From: DASWUZ01 sp036401375
Lineage (GTDB): Bacteria; Acidobacteriota; Terriglobia; Terriglobales; Acidobacteriaceae
Assembly (NCBI GenBank): GCA_036401375.1
Contig: DASWVB010000035.1
Span: 42,397-106,396 of the forward strand
Reading direction: 5' to 3'
DNA length: 64,000 nucleotides
The notes under the pieces are model-generated. The model made no database searches. It saw nothing but the letters and a program-made list of their open reading frames with translations, and was not told where the DNA came from. The position numbers were made by a program, and so were the translations under genes. The first letter of the stretch is position 1; each line of letters begins with the position of its first letter. This document shows, in pieces, positions 51,596 through 59,967 of this stretch.

Positions 51596-52342
51596 CTACG
51601 GTCTGGGCGTGTTTTGCGAAGGCGGGGCGGCCTGGTCGCTGCCCTGGTCGTTACCCTGTCCCTGGCCCTGACCTCGACCCTGTCTACCTGGTCCGCCAGG
51701 ACCGCGACTCATGCCCATCATTCCAGCCTGACTTAGATTCAGCTCGGTCGCGACGAAGACACCGTCCTTCAACGCGCCGCGTCCGCTCAGCGGGTCGCCC
51801 ACCTTGATGTCAGCCATCGTGATGCTGTCTCTCCGCTTGCGAAACGAGGTGTTCTCGTCAACTGCGATCGTCTGGCTGACCCCGTCCATCCGCAGGACAG
51901 TGATCCTGGTGTCTTCAATGGCCGTGATCTTGCCTGAGATCCAGGTCTTACCCAGGTCGTCGCGCATCTTGCGGACCTGTTCTGCATCGACGATGGCCAC
52001 GAACGCAGCTCCCACCGTCTTTGCCGAGGCATTGACGTCGCCGGCGACAAAGAGCATATCCCCGGGGTGAATGTCGATCAGAGTAGCAGCCTCGCGATTC
52101 TTCATCAGGTGGGTGTTGTCACCGGTTGTGACGGTGTAAACATCACCCTCCTCGTTCTTGATGGTGATCTGTTTGCCGGCGATGGCGGTGACGACGCCGC
52201 GGACGCCTTGCCCCCGGCCCATGCCGCCGCCCTGCATCCCTCCCGCAGGTGGTCCGTCCTGGGCAAGCGCCGGCAGCGACAGGGTGAGGGTCAGGCAGAC
52301 TGAGGCGACGAGGCAGAGCTGTTTCAGCGAGCGAATGTTCAT
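51596..52342 (-). CDS. Exported DUF5666-like repeat protein with Gly/Gln-rich tail
   Basis: Exported protein of 248 residues. A signal peptide SLKQLCLVASVCLTLTLSLP ends ALAQ. Then two beta-barrel-like modules, VRGVVTAIAGKQITIKNEEG with VYTVTTGDNTHLMKN and WISGKITAIEDTRITVLRMD with QTIAVDENTSFRKRRD, match the DUF5666/OB-like pattern of a strand motif GxVxxIxGxxITV followed by VxVxxxT. The C-terminal 40 residues are Gly/Arg/Gln-rich (GPGGPGRQGRGQGQGQGNDQ). ATG 52342 has GGAGA 6 bases upstream. It is the first gene of a set with the receptor (82-base gap) and the VWFA protein. The 167-base gap to the VIT1-family gene is divergent and should carry its promoter. Confidence 0.78.
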   Translation of the reverse strand: MNIRSLKQLCLVASVCLTLTLSLPALAQDGPPAGGMQGGGMGRGQGVRGVVTAIAGKQITIKNEEGDVYTVTTGDNTHLMKNREAATLIDIHPGDMLFVAGDVNASAKTVGAAFVAIVDAEQVRKMRDDLGKTWISGKITAIEDTRITVLRMDGVSQTIAVDENTSFRKRRDSITMADIKVGDPLSGRGALKDGVFVATELNLSQAGMMGMSRGPGGPGRQGRGQGQGQGNDQGSDQAAPPSQNTPRP

Positions 52343-52509
52343 GAGTATCTCCAATGTTTGGTGCGATCGACCCCGGCGTGACCGTGTTGGCCGGTCTCGC
52401 GCGCGGGCAATGATGAGCGCGTCACTCTGATAGACGCGCAGTTGCAGCTTTAGACGCGGTAAAGAGCAGATTTGGTGGAGCAGCAGCCCCTTACGGTACA
52501 CTTCGGACA

Positions 52510-53277
52510 ATGCCGGACGCCCCTCAGGCTCAACCTCATCTTCACACCCATTCGCAGGGCCATAGCCACGGGCACTCTCATGGAGACGAGGAGGCACACT
52601 TCCGCTCGGGCGAGCTGGTGCGGGACGTGGTGATAGGCATGTCCGACGGACTCACCGTGCCCTTTGCGCTGGCAGCCGGGCTCCAGGGCGTTGTCAATTC
52701 CACACACCTGGTGGTTCTGGCCGGATTGGCTGAGATCGCGGCCGGCTCGATCGCGATGGGTCTGGGCGGCTACCTTGCCGCGCGCGGCGATGCGGAGCAC
52801 TACTCGAGCGAGCGTCTGCGGGAGGAGCGCGAGATCGTGGAACGCACCCAGGACGAGGAGGAGGAGATCTACGAGATCTTCGAGCAGTACGGGGTCGAGC
52901 GCGCGGCCAGCGAGCCGGTGCTCGAGGCGCTCAAAAAGAGGCCGCAGGCCTGGGTCGACTTCATGATGCGGTTCGAGCTGGGTCTTGAGGAGCCGCAGAA
53001 GAGCCGGGCCAGCCGCAGTGCCGTCACGATCTCTCTCTCCTACATCGCCGGCGGTCTCATCCCGCTGCTGCCTTACATGCTCGCTACCCCGGCGCATGCC
53101 CTCGCAATCTCGGTGGCGATCACCTTGACGGCCCTGCTGATCTTCGGGGGCGTCAAGGGGCGTCTGACAGGCGCAGGAGCGGTGCGCAGCGGCTTGCAGA
53201 CAATGCTGATCGGCGGAGTGGCCGCTGGATGTGCCTACCTGCTGGCTCGGCTCTTTAATGGACAGAGCCCAGGATAA
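52510..53277 (+). CDS. VIT1/CCC1-family metal transporter with His-rich N-terminus
   Basis: Inner-membrane iron/manganese transporter-like protein, 255 residues. Five predicted helices bear the family motifs GELVRDVVIGMSDGLTVPFA, VVLAGLAEIAAGSIAMGLGG with YLAARGDAEHY, SYIAGGLIPLLPYML and the final GLQTMLIGGVAAGCAYLLAR. Between helices two and three lies a cytosolic helical segment rich in Glu (REEREIVERTQDEEEEIYEI) that binds metal in the plant homologue. The N-terminus HLHTHSQGHSHGHSHGDEEAH is His-rich and probably coordinates metals. It stands upstream of egtB by 242 bases. Both metal handling and ergothioneine link to redox stress, but co-regulation is not shown. Confidence 0.88.
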   Translation: MPDAPQAQPHLHTHSQGHSHGHSHGDEEAHFRSGELVRDVVIGMSDGLTVPFALAAGLQGVVNSTHLVVLAGLAEIAAGSIAMGLGGYLAARGDAEHYSSERLREEREIVERTQDEEEEIYEIFEQYGVERAASEPVLEALKKRPQAWVDFMMRFELGLEEPQKSRASRSAVTISLSYIAGGLIPLLPYMLATPAHALAISVAITLTALLIFGGVKGRLTGAGAVRSGLQTMLIGGVAAGCAYLLARLFNGQSPG

Positions 53278-53519
53278 TCCGCTGATCTCGCGGGCCGCCC
53301 GACCCACGCACAGGCCGGGCTCACCTGGGTGAGGCAGCAGGTCGTCTATTGCAATCAGCTCAGTTTTAAGAATCAGATTGGCTGCTCGAGCATTATTCAA
53401 TGTGAGTGAGAACCGCAGCCGTACTGCACACGTTAGTTTAGCGGGGCGCACGCAAAACAGACGCGACGGGCAACGGCGCGCTGAGTCGACACTCTAACCA
53501 GGAAGTGGAGCCTGTAATC

Positions 53520-54878
53520 ATGACTACAGCACCCGAGCAGCGCGCCTCCCTCTCTCTCCGGCACTCAGGTTCGTACGCGCACACATCGAGCGCGCTCCAG
53601 GAGCGGCCCTCTGGCCCCGCACAACAGTTCTCAGCCGTGCGAAGGCAGAGTGAGCAGCTCTGCCAGCCGCTGACTGCCGAGGACATGATGGTGCAGTCCT
53701 GCGATGAGGCCAGCCCCGTGAAGTGGCACATGGCGCATACCACCTGGTTTTATGAGACCTTCATCCTGAGCCAGTTCGATCCATCGTACCGGCCGTTCAA
53801 CTCTGACTTCGTATGGCTCTTCAACAGCTACTACAACTCCGTCTCCGAGCACCCCGAGAAGAAGCTTCGCGCATCGTTCTCGCGGCCGTCCCTTGAATCG
53901 ATCTTCGACTATCGCCGGCAGGTCGATGGCGCAGTTCTTCGCCTGCTCGAGTGCTCGACCGGCCCTGAGCTGGAGGAGATCGAGACCCGCGTAATTCTTG
54001 GGATGAACCACGAGCAGCAACACCAGGAGCTTCTGCTTACTGACATCAAGCACGCCTTCTGGACCAACCCGCTGCACCCCGTCTATGGCGGGCCATTGCG
54101 CCATGAGTCGCCAGCTGCCGCACCATTGCAGTGGCATAGCTATGACGGCGGCCTTCGAGAGATTGGCTTCGCGGGCGAGGGTTTCGCCTTTGACAATGAG
54201 CGGCCGCAGCACCTGGAATACCTGGAGCCGTTTGCCCTTGCTTCGCGCGCGACCAGTTGTAGTGAGTACCTGGAGTTCATGCAGAGCGGCGGCTACGGGC
54301 GCCCTGAGCTTTGGCTGTCGGAGGGTTGGGACGCAGTGCAGGCGCAGGGCTGGCGTGCTCCCCTCTACTGGCACCAGGACGCCGGCTCCGGGGATTGGAG
54401 CGTCTTCACCCTGCGCGGCAGAGTTTCCTTCTCCCAGATCGCTGAGACGCCAGTCTGTCACGTCAGCTACTTCGAAGCGGATGCTTTTGCCCGCTGGGCC
54501 GGCAAGAGTCTGCCGACAGAGGCGGAGTGGGAGACAGCAGCGCGGGAACAGGACGTTTCCGGCAATCTGATGGAGTCTGGTGAACTTCACCCGCAGGCTG
54601 CCGATGTAGAGGGAGCGTCGCCGGGTTCGGCGACTCCGCGCCAGCTTTTTGGCGATGTATGGGAGTGGACGCGCAGTCCCTATGTGGGCTATCCCCGATT
54701 TGAACCGCTGCCCGGTGCGCTGGGGGAATATAACGGAAAATTCATGTGCAACCAGATGGTTCTAAGAGGAGGATCGGTAGTGACGCCGCAGTCACATGTG
54801 CGCGCCACTTACCGGAATTTCTTTCCGGCTGCGACGCGGTGGCAGTTCTCTGGAATCCGTTTGACAAAGGCCCTCTGA
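53520..54878 (+). CDS. egtB: Ergothioneine biosynthesis sulfoxide synthase EgtB
   Basis: Non-haem iron enzyme of 452 residues that joins a thiol (gamma-glutamylcysteine or cysteine) to trimethyl-histidine with oxygen. N-terminal DinB-like domain: SPVKWHMAHTTWFYETF with H70 (and H73), and the HxxxHxE triad-containing GMNHEQQHQELLL with H164, H168 and E170, the iron ligands. The C-terminal FGE-sulfatase domain contains CHVSYFEADAFARWAGKSLP then TEAEWETAAR, and the C-terminal VWEWTRSPYVGY then VLRGGSVVTPQSHVRATYRN and RWQFSGIRL. ATG 53520 (GTGGAG 10 bases upstream) is chosen; GTG 53505 would add five residues. egtD follows after 48 bases. egtA, egtC and egtE are not present. Confidence 0.95.
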   Translation: MTTAPEQRASLSLRHSGSYAHTSSALQERPSGPAQQFSAVRRQSEQLCQPLTAEDMMVQSCDEASPVKWHMAHTTWFYETFILSQFDPSYRPFNSDFVWLFNSYYNSVSEHPEKKLRASFSRPSLESIFDYRRQVDGAVLRLLECSTGPELEEIETRVILGMNHEQQHQELLLTDIKHAFWTNPLHPVYGGPLRHESPAAAPLQWHSYDGGLREIGFAGEGFAFDNERPQHLEYLEPFALASRATSCSEYLEFMQSGGYGRPELWLSEGWDAVQAQGWRAPLYWHQDAGSGDWSVFTLRGRVSFSQIAETPVCHVSYFEADAFARWAGKSLPTEAEWETAAREQDVSGNLMESGELHPQAADVEGASPGSATPRQLFGDVWEWTRSPYVGYPRFEPLPGALGEYNGKFMCNQMVLRGGSVVTPQSHVRATYRNFFPAATRWQFSGIRLTKAL

Positions 54879-54906
54879 ACGGCTCACCGTAAGGATAACT
54901 AGAGAG

Positions 54907-54922
54907 GTGATGGAAACATCAC
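54907..54922 (+). promoter_or_regulatory. Hairpin covering the ribosome-binding site of egtD
   Basis: GTGATG and CATCAC pair perfectly over 6 bp with a GAAA (GNRA) tetraloop. The purine-rich GAGGTGA ribosome-binding site overlaps the 5' arm and the egtD ATG lies 4 bases after the stem, so folding would bring the two closer or hide the site. Confidence 0.4.
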
Positions 54923-54926
54923 ACCC

Positions 54927-55910
54927 ATGATCATGTCAGCTCCTTCGCTTGTGTCTTACCTTCCCGCTTCCGCTTACACTCCATTCGGATCAGAAGTCTT
55001 TCGCGGACTCACCTCTCGTCCGAAGACGCTTTCTCCATGGCTCTTCTACGATGCCGAGGGTTCGCGCCTGTTCGAGAAGATCACCGCGCTTCCGGAGTAC
55101 TACGTCACGCGCACCGAGCGCAAGATTCTCGCGGGCTACTGCAATGAGATGATCGCCGCCTCGGGCGATGGCCCGCTGAGCCTGATCGAACTCGGGGCCG
55201 GGACTGCGACCAAGACCGGACTGCTGCTGCGAGCGGCCCTGCAGGCGCACGGTCCTCTGACCTACCACGCCATTGACGTCTCCTCCTCCGCTCTTGAGGA
55301 GGCCAAGCGCAGGATCGAGGCCGATCTTCCCGGAGTGACGGTGCAGACATGCACGGCCGACTACACCGAAGGGCTAGGTCAGATAGCGTCGTCTGGCGAG
55401 CGGCGCATGGTGCTCTACATCGGATCGAGTATCGGCAACTTCGACCCGCCGGACGCTTTACGCCTGTTGAAGGAGATACGCGCCGTGCTCGAGCCCGGCG
55501 ACTCGATACTGCTGGGCGTGGACCTGGTGAAGGATCGCCAGGTGCTGCTCGACGCCTATGACGATGCGGCGGGGATCACTGCAGCGTTCAACAAGAACGT
55601 GCTGCAGCGCATCAATCGGCAACTCGGCAGCAACTTCAACCTGCAGCTCTTTCGGCATCGCTCCCGGTGGAACGAAGAGCAGTCGAGGATCGAGATGCAT
55701 CTCGAGAGTCTGATCACCCAATTCGTTTACATTCCGGATCTCGACCTTGAAGTGCGACTTGCACGGGGCGAGACAATTCACACGGAGAACAGTTACAAAT
55801 TCACCGTCGAGCTCGCAACGGGCATGCTTAACCGAGCCGGCTTTGATGTGGTCAAATGCTGGAGCGATCCGCGGGGCTGGTTTGGGGAGTTCCTGGGGAT
55901 AGCCCGCTAG
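54927..55910 (+). CDS. egtD: L-histidine N-alpha-methyltransferase EgtD
   Basis: SAM-dependent enzyme of 327 residues that trimethylates histidine to hercynine, the first step of ergothioneine synthesis. The start FGSEVFRGLTSRPKTLSPWL, then FYDAEGSRLFEKITALPEYY, VTRTERKIL, the SAM site SLIELGAGTATKTGLLLRA, AIDVSSSALEEAKRRI, LYIGSSIGNFDPPDALRLL and IETHTENSYKFTVEL-like closing residues match EgtD. Start ATG 54927 or 54933 (three codons on). It works with EgtB immediately upstream, and the two are likely co-transcribed. Confidence 0.94.
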   Translation: MIMSAPSLVSYLPASAYTPFGSEVFRGLTSRPKTLSPWLFYDAEGSRLFEKITALPEYYVTRTERKILAGYCNEMIAASGDGPLSLIELGAGTATKTGLLLRAALQAHGPLTYHAIDVSSSALEEAKRRIEADLPGVTVQTCTADYTEGLGQIASSGERRMVLYIGSSIGNFDPPDALRLLKEIRAVLEPGDSILLGVDLVKDRQVLLDAYDDAAGITAAFNKNVLQRINRQLGSNFNLQLFRHRSRWNEEQSRIEMHLESLITQFVYIPDLDLEVRLARGETIHTENSYKFTVELATGMLNRAGFDVVKCWSDPRGWFGEFLGIAR

Positions 55911-56272
55911 ACTTCGCTACGGCTGCCGGAAGACAACACGACGCGGTCTCTGAACACAGCGCAAACCCGTAACCATCAGCACCCGCTTGTGCGCCGCCTG
56001 CTATGCCCGCCACGGCTCTTGAGGCGCCCTTTGTTTTGCACCTAGATTTGTTCCTGCCTTGTGCCGGGTCACTGCACTCGGAGGTCACCGCCGCGCGCGG
56101 AATCCCGGTGCCCAGCAAGGCAATAACAACTCTGAGACCAGAACTATCCAAAGGCAACTTAAGAGCCTAGAGTCACACCTAAACTTACGCCATTGGCTTA
56201 CTGGTCGCCTGATGACCCTAAGCGATCCGAATCCGTCCGGAAGCCAATCCAGCAAGGACCTTCGGAGGCCAC
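55911..56272. other. Intergenic region before the second TonB-type receptor
   Basis: Three hundred and sixty bases with no convincing reading frame or RNA structure. The last 15 bases hold the GGAGG ribosome-binding site of the receptor gene. No strong promoter hexamers are seen, so the receptor promoter remains undefined. Confidence 0.4.
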
Positions 56273-59200
56273 ATGCAAAGCATCTTCTCCAGATCAAGGC
56301 AGCTTCCCAGCTGCTTTCAGCTCATCCTACTCACCCTGTTACTCGTAACGCTGACACCCCTCTCCCGCGCTCAGTTCAACGCCAGCATCTCCGGAACGGT
56401 GACAGATACAACAGGCGCGGTAATCCCAGGCGCCGCCGTCTTGCTGACCAGCGACGATACTCACACCACCCGCACCGCGACCACGGGAGGCGAAGGCTTC
56501 TATCAGTTCAACGAACTGTCGCCGGGCAGCTATTCCATCACTGTCACCGCTGCAGGCTTCGAGAAAGAGTCGTCTTCGAATGTAATTGTGGCGGCCGAGC
56601 GACCGCGCTCCTTTGATGTGAAGCTGAAGACCGGTGGCGCCACCGAGACCGTTACAGTGAATGCGAACGATACGCCGGCACTGCAAACCTCCGACGCAAG
56701 CGTGAGCGGCACGATTGACGGCGAGGAGCTGCGGCGTATCCCGACCTTTGGCGGTGACCCCTACGAACTGCTTCGCACCGCGCCCGGCATTACCGGTGAC
56801 TCCGCACGCAGCGGCACCGGAGGATCAGTCTCCTTCCCCAACGCGCAGGGCCCCGGGCAGTCGAACAACGGCATCTTCCAGGTTGAGAACCAGGTGCAGA
56901 TCAGCGCCGCAGGCCAGCGCACCACCTCTAACACGTTCCTGATCGACGGCGTGCACGTCGACAGCCTCGAGCACGGCGGCTCCGCAGTGGTGACCCCCAA
57001 CGAAGAGTCGATCCAGGCGATTACCGTCACAGCGACCAGCTATGACGCGAGTGAGGGCCGCAACTCCGGCGCACAGATCAAGACCACGTCAAAGGCGGGT
57101 TCGAACAACCTGCACGGCTCCGCCTACTTCCTCTATGACCAGCCCGGCCTGAACGCCTTCCAATCGTACGGGGGCCCGCAGGGTGCGCTCGATCAGCGTG
57201 TCAACAACCAGGCCCGCACTTACGCCGCCTCGCTTGGCGGACCGATCTGGCGCGACAAGTTCTTTCTCTTTGGATCCTTCCAGGCCTACCGCGCCAGGAA
57301 CCAGCAGTTCACGCAAAACTACGTGGAGACTCCGCAGTTTATCGCTGCGGTGGCAGCGCAGCGCCCGGGCAGCGTGATCAATAAGCTGCTGACGGCGCCG
57401 GGCAGCAAACCGCGTATCGTGGCGGTGCTTGGCCAGAGCTGCGCATCCTTTACCAACGAACCCTGTGCTGTCGTGAACGGTGGAATCGACCTCGGCTCCC
57501 CGGTTGGCGCGCAGGGACAGTATGTCTCCATCAATAGCCCTGGCGGTGGTGGGCTCGACGGCATTCCCGATCTGCAATATGTGGAGACGGCAGCGCCGCA
57601 GAACACGCGTGGCAACCAGTTCAACGGTCGCGGCGACTTTTACCTGACTCCCAGGGACCAGTTCACCGGCGGTGCTTACTTCACCCGCCTGGACCTGGAC
57701 AACGCAGATCCCTCGACCGGTGGCAGGCCTTATGCGGACCTGATCGAGAAGCCGCTGAACTCCGCCATCACCGCTCTCTATATCCGGACGATCTCACCGA
57801 CCCTGATCAATGAGCTGCGCTCCAACTTCACCCGCTTCCATGCGGCTGGCGTGAAGGACGCATCGAACACTAACTTCGGCCTGCCCCGTGTGAATACCGA
57901 GGCCATCGGCATCAACGTTCCGCAGCTCGAGTTCGCCGCACCGCAAGGCGAAACGTCGCCCTACAACCCGGCGCAGAATACCTACGAGACTCTGGACATG
58001 GTGACGAAGGTGTTGCCCTGGGGCAGTCTGCGGGCCGGCATCGACGTTCGTTTCCAGCAGGATAATTCCAACTACACCGGCGCGAACCGGCCACTCTATG
58101 TCGATCACAACCTCTGGAACCTGTTCAACGACACGCCGATCTACGAGCAGATCAGCGCCAACCCGAACACCGGCGGTCCGTCGCTCGACTACCGCCACTA
58201 TCGTGAACACGACTATGAAGCATTCGTGCAGCACGACTGGCGTGTGAAGCCGAACTTCACGGTCAATCTCGGCCTTCGCTACCAGTACTTCGGGCCGATC
58301 TACAACGAAGGCTTCAAGAGCCTGCAGTTTGTGCTCGGGCCGACAGGGCATGAGCTCTCCGGATCGACCCTGCAGCCGGTTAATCATCTCTATAACGAGA
58401 ACAAGCTGAATTTTGCTCCCAAGTTCGGTTTCGCATGGAGTCCGGCGATTTATAACGACAGGGTCGTCTTTCGCGGCGGAGTCGGCTCAGCCTACGATCG
58501 CTTTGACGAGATCATGTTCGCGAACAACCGCCAGAACGGGCCTGGTTACAACAGCTTTGGCATATGCTGCGGCACAGCCAAATCCGACTTCAGCACGCCC
58601 TTCGATGGCGGGCAGATCGTCTACGAGACCGGCAGCAGTAACTCGCCGAACAGTTATGCTCCCAACCCGGCGCTGGCTACGGGGGTGAATCCCGCGACCG
58701 GTGCGCCGGCGAATGCACAGATCTACGGTACCTTCCCCCGTTCGCCCAGCGCGGTCGAGTACCTCTACTCGCTCGAGACCCAGATACAGCTTCCGTGGCA
58801 GCTTGTCGGCACCATCGGTTACCAGGGCGATACCGGCCGTCACTTCATGCGGTTCGTCTACCTGCCGTTCTTCTACAGCAACACCGGCAACCCCTTTGGA
58901 GGCGGCGTCTACATCTCGAAGCCCGACACCAACAACTACTACAACGGCTTAAACGCGCATCTTGAGCGCCGCTTCCAGCACGGCGTCTCTGCCAACATCG
59001 TGTACAGCTTTGCGCAGTCGATCGACCAGCTCTCGTTTGAGGGACCCGGGTCTCTGTCAAACCAGACGGACCCGGTCGATCAGAGGACAGAGCGCGGCCC
59101 CTCCGACTTTGACGAACATAATCGCGTTACGATCAGCGGAGTCTGGGAAGTGCCGACTCCGTTCACTGGGGTCCCCAAGACTCTGCTGGGCGGCTTCCAG

Positions 59201-59719
59201 ATCAACGGCATCTACTCCTGGCACACCGGTGACCCGTGGACGCCGACTGTCTATAACCCGAACGCCTTACCCCAGATCGCGGGCGGCGCAACTGTCAACC
59301 CGCAGCGGCCGTACCAGGAGATCAGGCAGCCCGGCAGCAGCTGCTCGAACAGCGCATTCATCCGCGGGACAAATTTTGGAGGGACAAACGGTACGCCCTA
59401 CTTCGTGAGTGCGAGTCCTGCGCCCACACAGGGCGAGGCAACTGGTACGGTGCATCCCGGTATCGGCCGCAACTCGTTCCGCGGGCCCTGCTATGAGGAC
59501 ACGGACATCAGTGTGGCCAAGCAGTTCACCTACCACGCGATGGACCACGATACCCTGCTTCGTATCCAGGCAAACTTCTTCAACGCATTTAACAAGCTGA
59601 ACCTGCAACCGCTGCAGAACTACCAGGCGACCACCACGATCGGTAACGGGCAGTTCGGTCTCTCACCGGGAGCCGATGCAGGCCGCGTCATCGAGCTGTC
59701 GGCTAGATTCCAGTTCTGA
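56273..59719 (+). CDS. TonB-dependent receptor-like (Oar-type) outer-membrane protein
   Basis: Outer-membrane protein of 1148 residues. A signal peptide CFQLILLTLLLVTLTPLSRA precedes a carboxypeptidase-regulatory-like domain (about 37-115: FNASISGTVTDTTGAVIPGA, SDDTHTTRTATTGGEGFYQF, ELSPGSYSITVTAAGFEKES). The plug region follows (about 120-250: ETVTVNANDTPALQTSDASV, TFLIDGVHVDSLEHGGSAVV, NSGAQIKTTSKAGSNNLHGS). The rest is a barrel of repeated strands such as RTYAASLGGPIWRDKFFLFG, PNFTVNLGLRYQYFGPIY and HAMDHDTLLRIQANFF. It ends VIELSARFQF with the terminal aromatic needed for insertion. ATG 56273 has GGAGG 5 bases upstream. No substrate-specific neighbours are visible: egtD upstream and a terminator downstream. 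Confidence 0.9.
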   Translation: MQSIFSRSRQLPSCFQLILLTLLLVTLTPLSRAQFNASISGTVTDTTGAVIPGAAVLLTSDDTHTTRTATTGGEGFYQFNELSPGSYSITVTAAGFEKESSSNVIVAAERPRSFDVKLKTGGATETVTVNANDTPALQTSDASVSGTIDGEELRRIPTFGGDPYELLRTAPGITGDSARSGTGGSVSFPNAQGPGQSNNGIFQVENQVQISAAGQRTTSNTFLIDGVHVDSLEHGGSAVVTPNEESIQAITVTATSYDASEGRNSGAQIKTTSKAGSNNLHGSAYFLYDQPGLNAFQSYGGPQGALDQRVNNQARTYAASLGGPIWRDKFFLFGSFQAYRARNQQFTQNYVETPQFIAAVAAQRPGSVINKLLTAPGSKPRIVAVLGQSCASFTNEPCAVVNGGIDLGSPVGAQGQYVSINSPGGGGLDGIPDLQYVETAAPQNTRGNQFNGRGDFYLTPRDQFTGGAYFTRLDLDNADPSTGGRPYADLIEKPLNSAITALYIRTISPTLINELRSNFTRFHAAGVKDASNTNFGLPRVNTEAIGINVPQLEFAAPQGETSPYNPAQNTYETLDMVTKVLPWGSLRAGIDVRFQQDNSNYTGANRPLYVDHNLWNLFNDTPIYEQISANPNTGGPSLDYRHYREHDYEAFVQHDWRVKPNFTVNLGLRYQYFGPIYNEGFKSLQFVLGPTGHELSGSTLQPVNHLYNENKLNFAPKFGFAWSPAIYNDRVVFRGGVGSAYDRFDEIMFANNRQNGPGYNSFGICCGTAKSDFSTPFDGGQIVYETGSSNSPNSYAPNPALATGVNPATGAPANAQIYGTFPRSPSAVEYLYSLETQIQLPWQLVGTIGYQGDTGRHFMRFVYLPFFYSNTGNPFGGGVYISKPDTNNYYNGLNAHLERRFQHGVSANIVYSFAQSIDQLSFEGPGSLSNQTDPVDQRTERGPSDFDEHNRVTISGVWEVPTPFTGVPKTLLGGFQINGIYSWHTGDPWTPTVYNPNALPQIAGGATVNPQRPYQEIRQPGSSCSNSAFIRGTNFGGTNGTPYFVSASPAPTQGEATGTVHPGIGRNSFRGPCYEDTDISVAKQFTYHAMDHDTLLRIQANFFNAFNKLNLQPLQNYQATTTIGNGQFGLSPGADAGRVIELSARFQF

Positions 59720-59737
59720 AGAAGCTCACCGCGTCAT

Positions 59738-59770
59738 AAAGAGGGGGAGCCGAAGTGGCTCCCCTTCTTT
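59738..59770. terminator. Strong terminator after the second receptor
   Basis: AAAGAGGGGGAGCC pairs with GGCTCCCCTTCTTT over 14 positions (one G-T wobble) around a 5-base loop, 18 bases after the receptor stop and ending in a U-rich arm. The A-rich left arm gives a matching U-run on the other strand, so it may also end the leftward lhr transcript. Confidence 0.8.
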
Positions 59771-59784
59771 ATGCGCTAACACTG

Positions 59785-59967
59785 TTACGAATCAGACACG
59801 GGAAGGACTCCCCACGGGCAATGCCTGCATCCGCTGCCACAGCACTCCCCGCGGTCGAGGTGATACTTGGCAGTGAAGACGAGGGACTCTCCCTCGTAGT
59901 AGTAGTCCTCACCCTCGAGCAGCACTCTGCCGCTGGTAGCATCCTGCATGCTGGCGCGTCTATGCAT
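59785..59967 (-). CDS. Small Cys-rich protein, DUF5522-like
   Basis: A 60-residue protein. EGEDYYYEGESLVFTAKYHL then DRGECCGSGCRHCPWG is, to my recollection, the DUF5522 signature; the CCxxxCxxC group is likely a metal site. ATG 59967 overlaps the end of lhr by 8 bases, so translation is coupled to lhr. An internal ATG (59949) would give 54 residues. The terminator at 59738-59770 follows closely. Family function is unknown. Confidence 0.72.
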   Translation of the reverse strand: MHRRASMQDATSGRVLLEGEDYYYEGESLVFTAKYHLDRGECCGSGCRHCPWGVLPVSDS

